A stretch of DNA of 64,000 nt from Plumapathes pennacea. Its lineage: Eukaryota; Cnidaria; Anthozoa; Antipatharia; Myriopathidae. The stretch covers positions 26,150,259-26,214,258 of the forward strand of contig OZ038462.1 of NCBI GenBank assembly GCA_964036295.1, in the 5' to 3' direction. Within the stretch, counting starts at the first letter, position 1; each line of letters opens with the position of its first letter. Both the position numbers and the translations under genes were made by a program. The notes below the pieces were generated by a model. That model searched no databases. It saw nothing but the letters and a program-made list of their open reading frames with translations, and was not told the DNA's origin. This document shows positions 39,711-50,800 of this stretch, one piece after another.

Positions 39711-39867
39711 CAGTAGAACTCCGCTATCTCGAACTACCCGCTATCACAAACAGAGAATCCGATTTCCCTTGGAAATGAACGTGGTATAAATTCCTCTGGT
39801 AGAACCCCGCTATCTCGAACTATTTCTCGCTTCCCTTGAGAGTTCGAAATATAGCGGGATTCTTCTG
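39711..39867. mobile_element. Pogo/Tigger-like MITE
   Basis: Begins TA|CAGTAGAACTCCGCTATC and ends with the inverse, ATATAGCGGGATTCTTCTG. The motif CCGCTATCTCGAAC also occurs internally. These ends resemble Tigger/pogo termini. No transposase is present. Only the left side has TA. Confidence 0.65.
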
Positions 39868-40282
39868 TGCATGTATTTCACTAATGTTTGTTTCTGAGTA
39901 CTGATAGAATACAATTAGGTCTGCTGGTTTATTAGTTTTTCGGTCCCAGGGGATACCCAGGTATCTCGTAACAAAACTCCTAATAAGTTAACTAACAGTT
40001 ATGCCCTCTATATATGTTGACTTAATTAAAGTTTTTTCCCACGAATTGAAATTTTCATTTTGTTTCTGGGCACCTCGTGTGCAAGGGTGTTGCAAAAGCA
40101 ATAAACCCCCAGACTGTGCTGTTTACTTAGTATATGTCCTCACAATTGCAGGCCGGGTGCTAATTTTGTCAAGCTATCAGAAATGTAAATTGGAGTCACA
40201 GCGTGTACAAGAATACAAGGTGAAATCTAATTCTCGGTTTGATTTGAATAGAGAGCGTGGATAATATACAAATGATTCGAAG

Positions 40283-41464
40283 ATGTACGTCCCAGGATCT
40301 GCAACCAACACATCAGCAAACGCGACAGGAAATGTCTGCCCAACACACCAAGAAACATTAGCAAGTCAGCTTTGCAAAACTCTGGCGTACGTCTTAATAA
40401 TCTTGCTCTCTCTGGTCGGCAACACCGTAGTTGTGGCTGCAATCTACAGAAATCGCCGAATGCGCACCGTTACAAACTTGTTTATCTGCAATCTGGCCGT
40501 TAGCGACCTTCTTATCACAGTCCTCGGAATGCCTAACATGATAACTCAGTTGTACCTAAAAGACAAATGGGTTTTCGGCACTGCTCTATGCAAGATGGTC
40601 GTCTTCTTCCAGAGTGCGTCCGTGGCGGGTTCGGTACTGACTCTGCTCGCCGTCACATGGGATCGATTTTGGTCGATTATGTTCCCGCTTCGACCAAGGA
40701 TGACCAAATCAATCGCTAAAGCGATTATGTGCGTAATCTGGTTCATAGCCCTCGCAACAATGGCACCCTTCTTGTACGCACAGCGAGTCGTTGTGGGAAG
40801 CGCAGGCTACGAGGTTTGTCTTGAAATTTGGGAACCCGTGTTTGGTGGCGAGAGCTCTGCAAAGCACTACACCGTGGTGCTCTTTGTTCTTTTATACGTT
40901 GTACCGCTACTCACCATGAGTGCATTTTATTCCGCTATTCTGCGCAAACTTTGGAGGCGAAAGGTTCCTGGACACCAATCGAGCCGCAACGAGCAAAAAA
41001 GCCGCGAATCCAAGAGAAGAGTCATCCAGATGCTGATGACTGTTACTTTGCTTTTTGCCATTTGTTGGCTTCCCCTGTACGTTTATCAGTTCATCGTGTT
41101 CTTCGCTGGGATTCCCTGCTTCGACTCTACCTATGTCTTCTACTTTGTTTCGTTGTTCTTTGGTCATGCTAACTCGACCATCAACCCGTTCTTGTATTCG
41201 CTGTTTCATAAGAGATACCGAGACGAGTTTATAGCAGCCTTGATCTGCAACGAGCGCCGCCGCTACTTTGACAGGCACAGCCACGAGCGAGTAAGCTTTA
41301 CACAGTCACGTTCCGGCCGTGTGATCTCCTGGATGTATCGATCCACAAGTTTTAAGCGGCCTTCGCGAGAGGAGAAGCAGATGAAGGCTGACGTATTGAA
41401 AATGAAAAGAAATTCGCAAGAACTTAGACGGGCTTCAGCCACTAAAGAAGTCAAAGACAGCTAG
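40283..41464 (+). CDS. Rhodopsin-class (class A) G-protein-coupled receptor, intronless
   Basis: 393 residues in one exon. Seven membrane segments at about 33-54, 65-87, 103-125, 145-165, 197-219, 247-270 and 283-306. Family landmarks: GN in TM1 (46-47), LAVSD in TM2, Cys103 paired with Cys179 in loop 2, WDRF (the DRY motif with F for Y) at the end of TM3, CWLP in TM6 and NPFLY in TM7. N-glycosylation sites NTS and NAT lie near the N-terminus. The third loop is short and very basic, and the tail is long, with Ser/Thr/Arg-rich stretches. The overall pattern is that of peptide-type class A receptors, but the ligand cannot be told. Acts at the plasma membrane through heterotrimeric G proteins. 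Confidence 0.92.
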   Translation: MYVPGSATNTSANATGNVCPTHQETLASQLCKTLAYVLIILLSLVGNTVVVAAIYRNRRMRTVTNLFICNLAVSDLLITVLGMPNMITQLYLKDKWVFGTALCKMVVFFQSASVAGSVLTLLAVTWDRFWSIMFPLRPRMTKSIAKAIMCVIWFIALATMAPFLYAQRVVVGSAGYEVCLEIWEPVFGGESSAKHYTVVLFVLLYVVPLLTMSAFYSAILRKLWRRKVPGHQSSRNEQKSRESKRRVIQMLMTVTLLFAICWLPLYVYQFIVFFAGIPCFDSTYVFYFVSLFFGHANSTINPFLYSLFHKRYRDEFIAALICNERRRYFDRHSHERVSFTQSRSGRVISWMYRSTSFKRPSREEKQMKADVLKMKRNSQELRRASATKEVKDS

Positions 41465-41494
41465 TCAGTACTATACGGGCAACTTCCCGGGAGG

Positions 41495-41860
41495 GAAGGG
41501 GGGTTCCCATATATAAAAGGACGGGGATGCTCGTCGTACCGCTTAGGGGTCAAAAATTACGTTTTTAATACCGCTTAGGGTGCTTAACACTCTGACATTT
41601 TATGTGACGTTGTACCGTTTAGGGGTCGGGTGTCAGTCGAATTAACTCTTTTTGTTTGAAACAGCAAGGGATAAAGTGCTTGATAATATCCTCTTTATAG
41701 CAATTAAAGGCATCAAAACTTTAAATACTTGGTATGCTTTTATGGTACCTTTTAGGGGTCAAAGTAAGCTCGAGCCACGCCCGTTTTAGTACCTCTTAGG
41801 GGTCAAAACGAAAATTCCTGACGAGTTCCCGTCATTTTTATGTGGGAGTCCCCCCAACTT
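41495..41860. mobile_element. TIR element with TACCGCTTAGGGGTCAAA subrepeats
   Basis: Ends are inverted: left GGGGGGTTCCCATATATAAA then GACGGGGATGCTCGTC; right (reversed) GGGGGGACTCCCACATAAAA then GACGGGAACTCGTC. Inside, TACCGCTTAGGGGTC-like units occur about five times (near 41540, 41571, 41611, 41751 and 41790). Starts some 30 bp past the GPCR stop codon. Confidence 0.65.
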
Positions 41861-42100
41861 GTACAAAAACGAAAACCAATTTAAAAGTCTTTACGGCTGG
41901 ATATTAGCACAGACATTAGGCCCTTTCTCTCTGTTCAATCCCTGTGAGATTTGGTTTGCACAAACGTGCAGACAAATCGTATAGTGTGTCAGCCAAAGGG
42001 TGACGAGGATATGTAACGTAAGGATAATGTGTAAGCGGACACTTGAGTTCGATCTTGTATTATTATAGTCATTCATACGTTTTGCTTCTGCTTATGCACC

Positions 42101-42125
42101 TCCACCCCCCCCCCCCCCCCCCCCC
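42101..42125. repeat. Poly(C) run
   Basis: About 23 consecutive C. Confidence 0.9.
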
Positions 42126-42536
42126 ATCTCCCTTTGAGGGCATGATACATGAGGCTATTCTGATTTTCGTTTGAATGATACAGCAGCGGGGGAGGGGTAT
42201 CGGACGGGTGTGACCGCCAAGGTGAAGAAAAAAAACACCAGAGTTATCATGTTTGACGTATTTTGATCCCCAGGCGTTTTGACAACACACATGCGCGCCT
42301 CACTGACTGGGATGGGCATTGTGTGGGTAACGGTTTGATGATTAATGCTTTCAGTTTTTGTTTGGAGTGATTTTGGGTATGATTCTGACGCAGACACACA
42401 CGTGTTCAAAATGTCAAATCTTGCATGGCAACGCATCGACTTCGATGACTTCCACTTTGGAGATCAACATTAAAAAACTTCCGTTATGAAGTCAGTAGCA
42501 AACCGCAAGGCGAGTGGAGCATGATGGAGCTGGGAA

Positions 42537-43027
42537 CATGGGGGAACCTTCCGTAAGCGACCAACCCGAACTAAGACTTAGTTCGTCTTTATTTTAAAGT
42601 GGTCGCCTTACTGGAGGTGGTCGCTCGCGGGAATTTCTCACCATGGGAGGCCTAAGTGAGATCCAGCTTTGAGCCAAAACCAGTGTCAAATAATGCAGTT
42701 TTAGTGAGTGAAAAACAACTTGTGTTTAATAAATCAACCTTGTGCCCTGTTGCGCGTTACAGTACATATATGTTAGTGGTTTGTCCGGCCTGGTTTCTGC
42801 AAGGAAGTTAGTCCTTGCTCAGAAATGTGCTTTTGGGAGCATAGGGTGGTCTCTAAACATTAGTGAGGTAAAAAGAGGTAAAAAGCATTAGAAAAGCTCA
42901 AACGGTAAGCTCAAAGGTGGTCGTGGTCGCTTACGAGAGTTTCACAAATAGAAATTTGACTGAGGAACCAATCGGTCATTTGGTAAGTGGTCGTATAGGT
43001 GATCGCCGCTTACGGGAAGTTCCACTG
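42537..43027. mobile_element. TIR element, pogo-like ends
   Basis: Left GGGGGAACCTTCCGTAAGCG and right (reversed) CAGTGGAACTTCCCGTAAGC are inverted copies. The right end is followed by TA. Internal GTGGTCGC(T/C) motifs repeat several times. No transposase frame. Confidence 0.55.
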
Positions 43028-43214
43028 TATGAAAAAGTTTATAGAGTCTGAAGTTCTGGCTTCTCGCAACTTATGTGGGGCAACTCGCAACGCAAAAAAG
43101 TTCAAGCTGAGATTATGGTGTTACTTGCTGGTATCCACCTTCATCTTCATACCTTCAAGAGGCTGTCAATAGAACTACGTCGATCCCTGCTACGTCACGC
43201 GCCATTCGGTGTTT

Positions 43215-43425
43215 CTTTTCACTAAGCTCGTAATACAAATTCTCCCAACCATTCAAGAAGAAAATGTATAAGTGATGTAGTGAGAATTAAAATTCCAATC
43301 AGCTTTCACCCGAGCAAGCTATCAATTGGCAAATTGTCCATACCGTATCATATATCTCTGGTAAGAGACTGAAGGCCAAAAATTTAAGGTTATAGTCACT
43401 CTCAGGAGTAAAAGGGTTAAAAGTG
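43215..43425. repeat. Copy of a dispersed repeat family
   Basis: Shares with 61740-61945 the blocks TTCTCCCAACCAT, GAAAATGTAT(A/G)AGTGAT, CATAC(C)GTAT(C)ATATATCTCTGG, GAGACTGAA and TC(T)CAGGAGT. Related pieces are at about 13710-13860, 22076-22290, 22690-22881 and 63540-63915. Confidence 0.7.
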
Positions 43426-45045
43426 GGACTAAGTATTCGATAAGATACCATACTCTCTTGATGATACTTATTTATAACTACAATGAGTTGCACAGTTGTT
43501 GAGACACTTGTTAAAAAATGCTAAATTTCGCGTTCGATTTCCTTCGCTTTAAGTAAAACTGTGTTCAATCTGATCATATTCCCCTCCCCCTTATCAATGT
43601 TGATGCTGTAATACTGTGTAACAAACAAGTTGGAGGCTCAAATAACACTAAAGTTGGGGGGGGGGGGGGGGGGAGGGGAGAATAGAAACAAGCAAGTCCA
43701 AAATCGATAAAAAGGGCGTAAATTATACAAGTGTCTCAACTATTTTTGCAACCCGTTGGCAAGTTTTGTACTCTTTCTTGTTTTGGCAAAACAGCAACGC
43801 AGGAGCTGATAGCGCCGAGTTACCTCGTTTATAATAAAACTGAACCACGGGCGATGGATCCAGTCAGCCGTTCAATGCAAATTTCATCAAAGTTTATCGG
43901 CACGCGACGTGCGGGCAGCGATGCAACATGGCTTTGTCGTCGTAAAAACAAACTATACGATCATGACACCGTGATCAAAGTGTCTCAGAAAAGCAATGTG
44001 GTCATTATTACAAAATCGGCTGAATCATATACAATGCTCACTTGTGTAACCATGGACAACAAACAAGCGCTATTCTTCACAGTCTTTTCTGACTGGATGA
44101 TAAAACATAAACAAGTGAAATTATTGGATGCGACTGACAGTTTTGCTTCAATCAGCATTTCATGAATTAACGGCCACCACTCAGTGTCACGAAAGCGAAA
44201 GTGTTTCACTCCCACTAATTCGTCGAAAAGTGTCTCAAAGACTTCTAACTACGATTGATTACAGAAACCACACCGTCAAGGCTCGTAAAGTATAATCAAG
44301 GTAAGAAGAAGTGTTCCGTTTTGATTGTTAGTCAGTCAGTCGTGTGGCCAGCCGTTTCTTCAACTGTGGGGCGGTGGCCAGTGTAGTCGCTGCACAACAA
44401 GTCGATTTGAATTTTACATCACTTTACTCGATCATGGATCGGCAGGTCGAACTGAGTTTTGATCTAACGAGGCCCAGGCGCTCGGCAGAAACGTCAGCCA
44501 ACACATTTCTTTCGACGTTCAGCAAGTCCACATTGACCATGTTGTTCACTGAAACAGCACATGTCGTATATATTCGCAGATGCAATCGGGCATAACTTAA
44601 GTAGACTAAAAGGATTTTAAAACGTTAAAATTTATCTGCTGATCAGAGTTTAATGTTGGGCTGATTAGCACCAGGTACAGCTTCCTCTTGCTGGTTCGGT
44701 TCCCAGCACCGCGAGCTCAGTTTTCTATATCATAAATAAATCGTTTGTCTGTTCATAAAATTCGATGGGCGGCTTTTCATTCACTTTAAACAATACTCTG
44801 TTTTATATAAGGTAAAAATAAATTGTGAAACTACATGTTTACACTCGTCGTATTTTATAGTCCTCCAAGTTTCAATTTGCGTTGATACCTGAGTGTTTAA
44901 CACTCAACATAATGCTCGCCAAAGCGTCGAGCGCTAAAAGCTGTCATGCAAATCGGCCAAACGACTGACTTGAATGACAGAGTTTTGCAGAAAACAGAGG
45001 ACTCAATAAGCCAAGACTGTTGATGTTGTCTTGTCCGCATGCAGC

Positions 45046-46500
45046 TAGAGCATGGTTGTGAAATGGTACGGAAAGCCTGACATTTTTTGCTTTTTCATTC
45101 GATATTGTTGATGAATACGCAAAGTAAACCTACAAATCCAAACCGTACTTACTCTTTCAATATTTTCCAGCTATTAACTGACTCCTTTAGCATTTGAAAA
45201 GTCAACGCGAACGTCGGTTCACAAAATATGACATTGAAACTAGCAGTTACGCTCCGTATAGTGATGTGTTCTATAAACAGCCCTTCCTGCAATTTCTCAT
45301 CGCCAGAAATTCCGGACATTTTGCGTCCACGATTGCTTCCGGTCTTTCCCAGCGGCGTGCGGTATGAGCATGCGCCATTCACACATTCAACATTGTTACG
45401 TACTTTGCCTCAGTGGGGTGGGGGAGGGATGGGTTTCTCCGGTTCAAAAAGAGACTGCTACGTTTAGGAGACGTGCCGCTGAACGACCTAGTTGAAATTA
45501 GCTTTCGTTTGGTACAATTTTCATGCGATTTGGAGCTTCCCAGCCCAAAATATCAACATCCGAAGTCAGCGTATTTCACGGGAGGTATTCGCCATGGCTG
45601 GCTGTGAACTGCAAATTCAAACACAAAAAGTACACATCGAATTTGCTCCAGGGGACTGACTGAGGCTTCACAGGAGATGTTCAATCCTTCGACAATCAGG
45701 TACGGGGTAGACATTTTGCGTTTTACCCAAGGTTCTTGTATTAAATGCAGCTTAAAAAGTGACAGTAGCCGGTTTTGAGCGTATTCTGCTATCAATCCCT
45801 TCTTACGTCGGCCGAAATTTTAAATTCAAAAAAGTACACATCGAATTTTACCGGAGATAAATATTTTTTGTACTGTTGTGTTTAGGAAGCTTTCCTCTTC
45901 CGAATGCTGCCCAGACATTTTTACGAACGTGCTTCAGTTAAGCGAAAAGCACAATTTATTATCAGATCCCATACATTTCTTTGTTATTTCTTGAGCGGCT
46001 GTCAGCGTGAAACCTGATGCCTCTTCCGAGATGGCGCAACCGGATGTCTGAAATTTCTGGCGATGTTTTGTCCTTGATTTTGATCAACATTAAACTGCGC
46101 TTATTAGAACTTTTAGAGTGATATTTATCATGCAGTTATTGTGGCATAGAACAACCTTTGCTTGTTAATTTATCGCGGAAAAAGTAGCAAGGTCGATATA
46201 TCTGAAAAAATAAAATGTTTATTGAATGTGGCCCCAGAGCATGGTTGTGAACTGATACACTTAAAACCTGACATTTTTTGCTTTTTCATTCGATATTGAG
46301 CGGATAATGGCTCACAATATATGATATTGAAACTTGGTGCAGTTATACGCTTTGTTTAGTTTTCAAAGTGATGTGTTCTATAAACAGCCCTTCCTGCAAT
46401 TTCTTTTTGTCTTTGATTTTCTGATCAATATTGACACTGCTCTGATTACTCGAACTTTTAGAGTGATATTTATCATCAGTTATTGTGACCATATTTGTGA
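45046..46500. repeat. Degenerate direct duplication
   Basis: The segment 45046-45300 recurs at 46237-46410, and the segment 46030-46145 recurs at 46405-46490, with gaps. Unit spacing is about 1.2 kb. The content is non-coding. It may be an old tandem duplication or two copies of a transposon. Confidence 0.6.
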
Positions 46501-46747
46501 CCGCTGCCCCGTTTGTGCACTTTAATGACAAATAACACTTCTGGCTCCAGTGGTCAGACGTGCTTGCCTTAACCGCTACTTCAAGGTTGTCTACTCGTTT
46601 AGTTGTTAATTATTATTTAGTGTGCAGTTGTCAGCCTGAACTTCTGAATTTCGTCTTGAGGACTCTCCGCTCCATTGATCGTCAATCTGCATCAGAACTT
46701 CCATCAAAAGAATTAGGACCTGTAGTTGATGCATGTCTGTCAGTATA

Positions 46748-47511
46748 CAGTGGAACCCAGAACGAAACCCGGTATAACGAAACCCCCGTTATAACGACCG
46801 CAATCCAGAAGACCAAACTTAAAATCTACCCCGATATAGCGAATAAGTGTCTTTATCATTTGATGCTTTTTTTAAATCTCTTTCGATTGACCGAGAGACC
46901 TGTAAATAACTGCATACAAATAAGTGTCTGCTCATGCGCAGATTTCTCCACCTGTGTGAAATGACAGCTCGTTTTTGCTACAACGCGCGCTTCCCAACAA
47001 TAATTTGTAAAATGCAAGCTCATTCGAATGATAAAACAATTATTGAACCCGGTTATTGCAACTATCGTGATTCGCCAGTGTCTCGCAGATCATTACTATT
47101 TGCCTCTGCCTCCGACATCGGCAAATAATTGATCTGCTCGCCACTGGCAAATCACGCCGGATATTTTCCTTAACCTCGTCCAATATTGCTTATCGTGCGA
47201 AACAGACCAACAGTCGGAGATGGAAAATAATCCTATATTCCGCAGGCAGACATTAAATCACAAATGTTATTTAATCGTTCAAATCCAGATACTGTAGTAT
47301 TGCAAGATAAAACCGGCAGTAGCCCACTACAAAACCAAATGCTGGGTGGTGCAACATAAAACTTTGATTTTTAAGGCAAAAGAGTTATTAGCCATACCAC
47401 GATATAAAAAATGTTTTAGCCGTTTTCCAACAAAATTCGTTACAACGGGGTTCAGATATAACGAACACACTTACCAAGTCCCTTGCACTTCGTTATACCG
47501 AGGTTCCACTG
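46748..47511. mobile_element. Pogo-like TIR element carrying a dispersed repeat
   Basis: Left end TA|CAGTGGAACCCAGAACG... and right end (reversed) CAGTGGAACCTCGGTATAAC. Both ends carry GGTATAACGAA. Within it, 46965-47200 is the inverted copy of 19605-19830. About 764 bp, no transposase. Confidence 0.6.
46965..47200. repeat. Dispersed repeat, copy 2 (inverted relative to 19605-19830)
   Basis: Reverse complement of copy 1 over about 225 bp, including GCTCGTTTTTGCTACAACGC, CGCGCTTCCCAACA and CTCGTCCAATATTGCTTA, with scattered differences. It sits inside the pogo-like element. Confidence 0.75.
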
Positions 47512-47826
47512 TCAAGCGAAGTGAGAACCAAACACCACAATTACAAAAATGCAAGGCAGCAGAGCGTAGCAGACTGACGGCCAGCGGCTTTCAATGAAAC
47601 CACTGGCGTACTTTACAAGTTGGCCCGTCATTCATGGAATAGTGTCCATACAGCTTGTCTTGTTCATGTTTCTATTTTATCGTTGTATTCATTTTGTACA
47701 TATTGCTTATTTACAGGTAAAGTTTACTTTGGAAGTGAAAGTGTCACGTGACAAACGTCGCAAGATTCTAACCGGAAGCTAAACACTTCACTTGCAACTG
47801 CTTTCATTCTCGCGCGTAAAGAAGAC

Positions 47827-47832
47827 ATGTAA
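47827..47832 (+). promoter_or_regulatory. AUG-stop minimal upstream ORF before the NLR
   Basis: ATGTAA ends 16 bases before the likely NLR start codon (47849) and is out of frame with it. If it lies in the mRNA, ribosomes would meet a start codon followed at once by stop, a form known elsewhere to restrain translation. The transcript start is not known. Confidence 0.4.
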
Positions 47833-47848
47833 AAGCAGCTTTGAGACA

Positions 47849-50800
47849 ATGTGCGAGACTGGACTCCTCAGCATTTTGAAAGAACTCATTCACGCACAGA
47901 ACTTTGCGGGAAACCTTCAACTTGTCCTTCTCATCTTTGCTTGGCTTCCTATTATCGGACTGGCGATTTACTTTGAGCAACAAGAACTCACTTGCGATAT
48001 CGATGTACGGAAGAAGGACTACACCAACAAACTGTGCACAATGCAATACTCTCACTCAGAGCAACATTTCTGGACCGCTATGAAGAAAGGACTCGCCAGC
48101 GGAATTGGTTTATTGGTGTATGTCACGTGGTTGGTGTACCTTCCGTATGTTTGGTACAAAATACCTAATGAAGAAAGACAAGAACCTCGACTTTTTCGGC
48201 GGCCTGGGATACGCAAGTATTACATTCCGCAGATCATTCTTAGACTCCTTTTTTTCACAGCATTTATTGTCGTGATTTTGGTTCCTCCAACCGACAGCGA
48301 CTTCTTCAGTTTTCCCGCAAAGTTCAACTGCACACGTGAGGACAACACGACCACTGTGCTGTGTTTAGACACAAAGTACAAAGGGAAAGCTCAATTCAGC
48401 ATAGCAGTCCTTGTTTTTGCTGGAGTACTTCTCTCTCTTGCGGTTTGTGAAGTCACTGCTGAACTCTGTTCAATTAGATCTACCGATGAGAGCACAGAGG
48501 ACAACAGTGAACTTCAACCTCTTGATAATTCAGAAAATAACACCCCAAACTCTTATCAAGACCAGTTGAAAGAAAGAATTCGAAATCTGACCAACTGGAA
48601 AAAGAAACTTTTTTGCACTGACCGTGACGTGAAGTTCGACAAAATCTTTACCGACCTCATTATTTTTAAAGGAAGAGTCTCCCACAAGTTAAAGCAGGCC
48701 GACCTCTACGAACGAGAGGGGAACCTTTGGCAGTACGCTCAACCAAGCGGGATTAAAACAAAACTGGACAAACTTGAAGATCTTGTGAAGCCGCTGGGAG
48801 AAGAAGAAGTGGCCCCCAAGAACATTTTTGTGATGGGTCGAGCAGGCATCGGAAAGACAATGTTTTGCGAGAACATAATTAGAGGCTGGGCAAAAGATAG
48901 ACTTTATGCAGAAGAGTACGATTATGCTTTCCTGCTGAACTTCAGACAACTCAATAAGATTAAACATGAAATCAGCCTTCGCAATCTCCTGAACGCCAGT
49001 TCGCACTCTGTCCCACTAGACGAAGGCACTTTCACAGGAATCAAAGCATCTCCAGAAAAGGTGTTGCTGATATTTGACGGCTTTGACGAGTTTCTTGATC
49101 AAGAAAACTTCAAGGAAGTCGCCGAGAGCTTACCAGAACGTGGAGAAGATGACGTCATGCCAGTCCAGGCTTTGTATTACAAACTTTGCACTGGTAAGCT
49201 CCTTCCAAACGCGACGGTAATCACAACGTCACGTGCCAGCCAAGCTGCTGACAGCATCAGAGACGATCGAGAAGTCAACAATCCGAGAACTGTGGAAATA
49301 CTGGGATTCGACAAGAAAAAGATCAAAGAATACGTGAAGAACTATTTCGACGGAAACAACCCTAAGAGCGCGGCAGTCTCTGAATACATTACAAGCAGGC
49401 CTGATCTTTTGGCTCTCTGCTACGTTCCCATGAACTGTTTTCTTGTCTGTTATTGCCTTGAGAAAGAGGAGGATCTTTCTGAGGACACATTGCCTGTGAC
49501 GCTAACGGAACTGTACCAGCGCATTGTAAAGGTGTTTCTCGATCGGCACTACAAGTCGGGAGGAGAACCAACGGCAAAGACTGAGCAGAAGCCACTCAAT
49601 GACGCTACTGTTAAAGCCCTATCAAGAGTGGCGTACGATGGAATAAAAAACAGACAGTTAGTGTTTGATAAGGAAATGGAAAATCTTCCTCTCGAAGACT
49701 TGACGTCATGCGGCATCATTCACGAAATGCCCGGAATTGTCACTCAGGAGATGGAATTTGCACCACAGTACATTTTCCTCCATTTGACGATTCAAGAGTT
49801 TCTGGCCGCTCGACACATTGTCCAGGAATTCACAGCTGATAAGTTTGAGACATTCATCACATCTGCGGTGAGTGAATCGAAATGGGAAGTGGTTCTCCAG
49901 TTCGTTGCCGGTCTGTTTTCAGCGGAGAACAAGCCAGAGCTGAGAGATGAGATGTTTAAACGTCTGAGAACAAGACGTAGAAACCTCTTATTCACAAAGT
50001 GTCTGTTTGAGCAGCACGACGAGGCCTTTGTCAAAACGAGTACTGAGGACATTAGTCATGAGATTAATCTACGCTGGTCAGAAGTGACTGACGCTGACTG
50101 CACCGCCATTTCTTTTGTGTGGCAACACACTGCATGTGGCTCTACAAGGTCAATGAACCTTGCAGATAACCACATAGGACCTGCAGGATGCGCTGAGTTG
50201 AGAAGACTACTGCAGTCTGAGATAACCGAACTAGACTTAACTGACAACCAAGTCGGCCATGTGGGTGCTAAACATCTAAAAGAGGCCCTGCAGCATCGTA
50301 ATTGTAAGTTACAAAAACTAAACCTACAAAGCAATAAAATCGGTGCTGAAGGTGCTAAACATCTAAAGGAGGCCCTGCAGCACAGTAATTGTAAGTTACA
50401 AGAACTGAACTTAGGTAGAAATAAAATCGGTGCTGAAGGTTTTAAACATCTAAAAGAAGCCCTGCAGCACAGTAATTGTAAATTACAAAAACTATATTTA
50501 CAACTAAATGTAATCGATACTGAAGGTGTTAAACATCTAAAAGAAGCCCTGCAACACAGTAATTGTAAGTTACAAAAACTATATCTACAACTAAATGTAG
50601 TCGATGCTGAAGGTGTTAAACATCTAAAAGAAGCCCTGCAACACAGTAATTGTAAGTTACAAGAACTGAACTTACTAGGCGCCAATAAAATCGGTGCTGA
50701 AGGCGTTAAACATATAAAAGAAGCTCTGCAGCACAGGAATTGTAAGTTACAAGAACTGAACTTAGGTAGCAATAAAATCGGTGCTGAAGGTGTTAAACAT

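Larger units (their letters stand above)
31464..40282. other. Gene-poor interval between C1 and the GPCR
   Basis: AT-rich DNA with many stops. The first 1.9 kb presumably includes the C1 promoter and is partly duplicated upstream of C2. Simple repeats: T-rich 33401-33432, (CA)n 34387-34418, poly(A) 35360-35378 and 37994-38020. No coding region could be supported. The longest frame (36682-37164, +) has no ATG near its 5' end and no recognisable feature. Untranslated exons of the GPCR could lie here. Confidence 0.5.
41861..47848. other. Intergenic interval between GPCR and NLR
   Basis: No gene could be supported. Beside the repeats listed separately, there are direct repeats: 45046-45300 resembles 46237-46410 (shared AGCATGGTTGTGAA, CATTTTTTGCTTTTTCATTC, and TGTTCTATAAACAGCCCTTC), and 46030-46145 resembles 46405-46490. 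A G-rich run lies at 43657-43672. Frames at 43731-44165 and 44344-44595 start at GTG and have no recognised domain. Confidence 0.5.

Noticed and set aside
43731..44165. 144-codon frame (+)
   Set aside because: Starts at GTG, next to a poly(G) tract; no domain or splice context recognised. Left as unsupported.
47792..47848. Extended NLR start 19 codons upstream
   Set aside because: The codon at 47792 is TTG. The first ATG in frame is 47849, the more likely start in a eukaryote.
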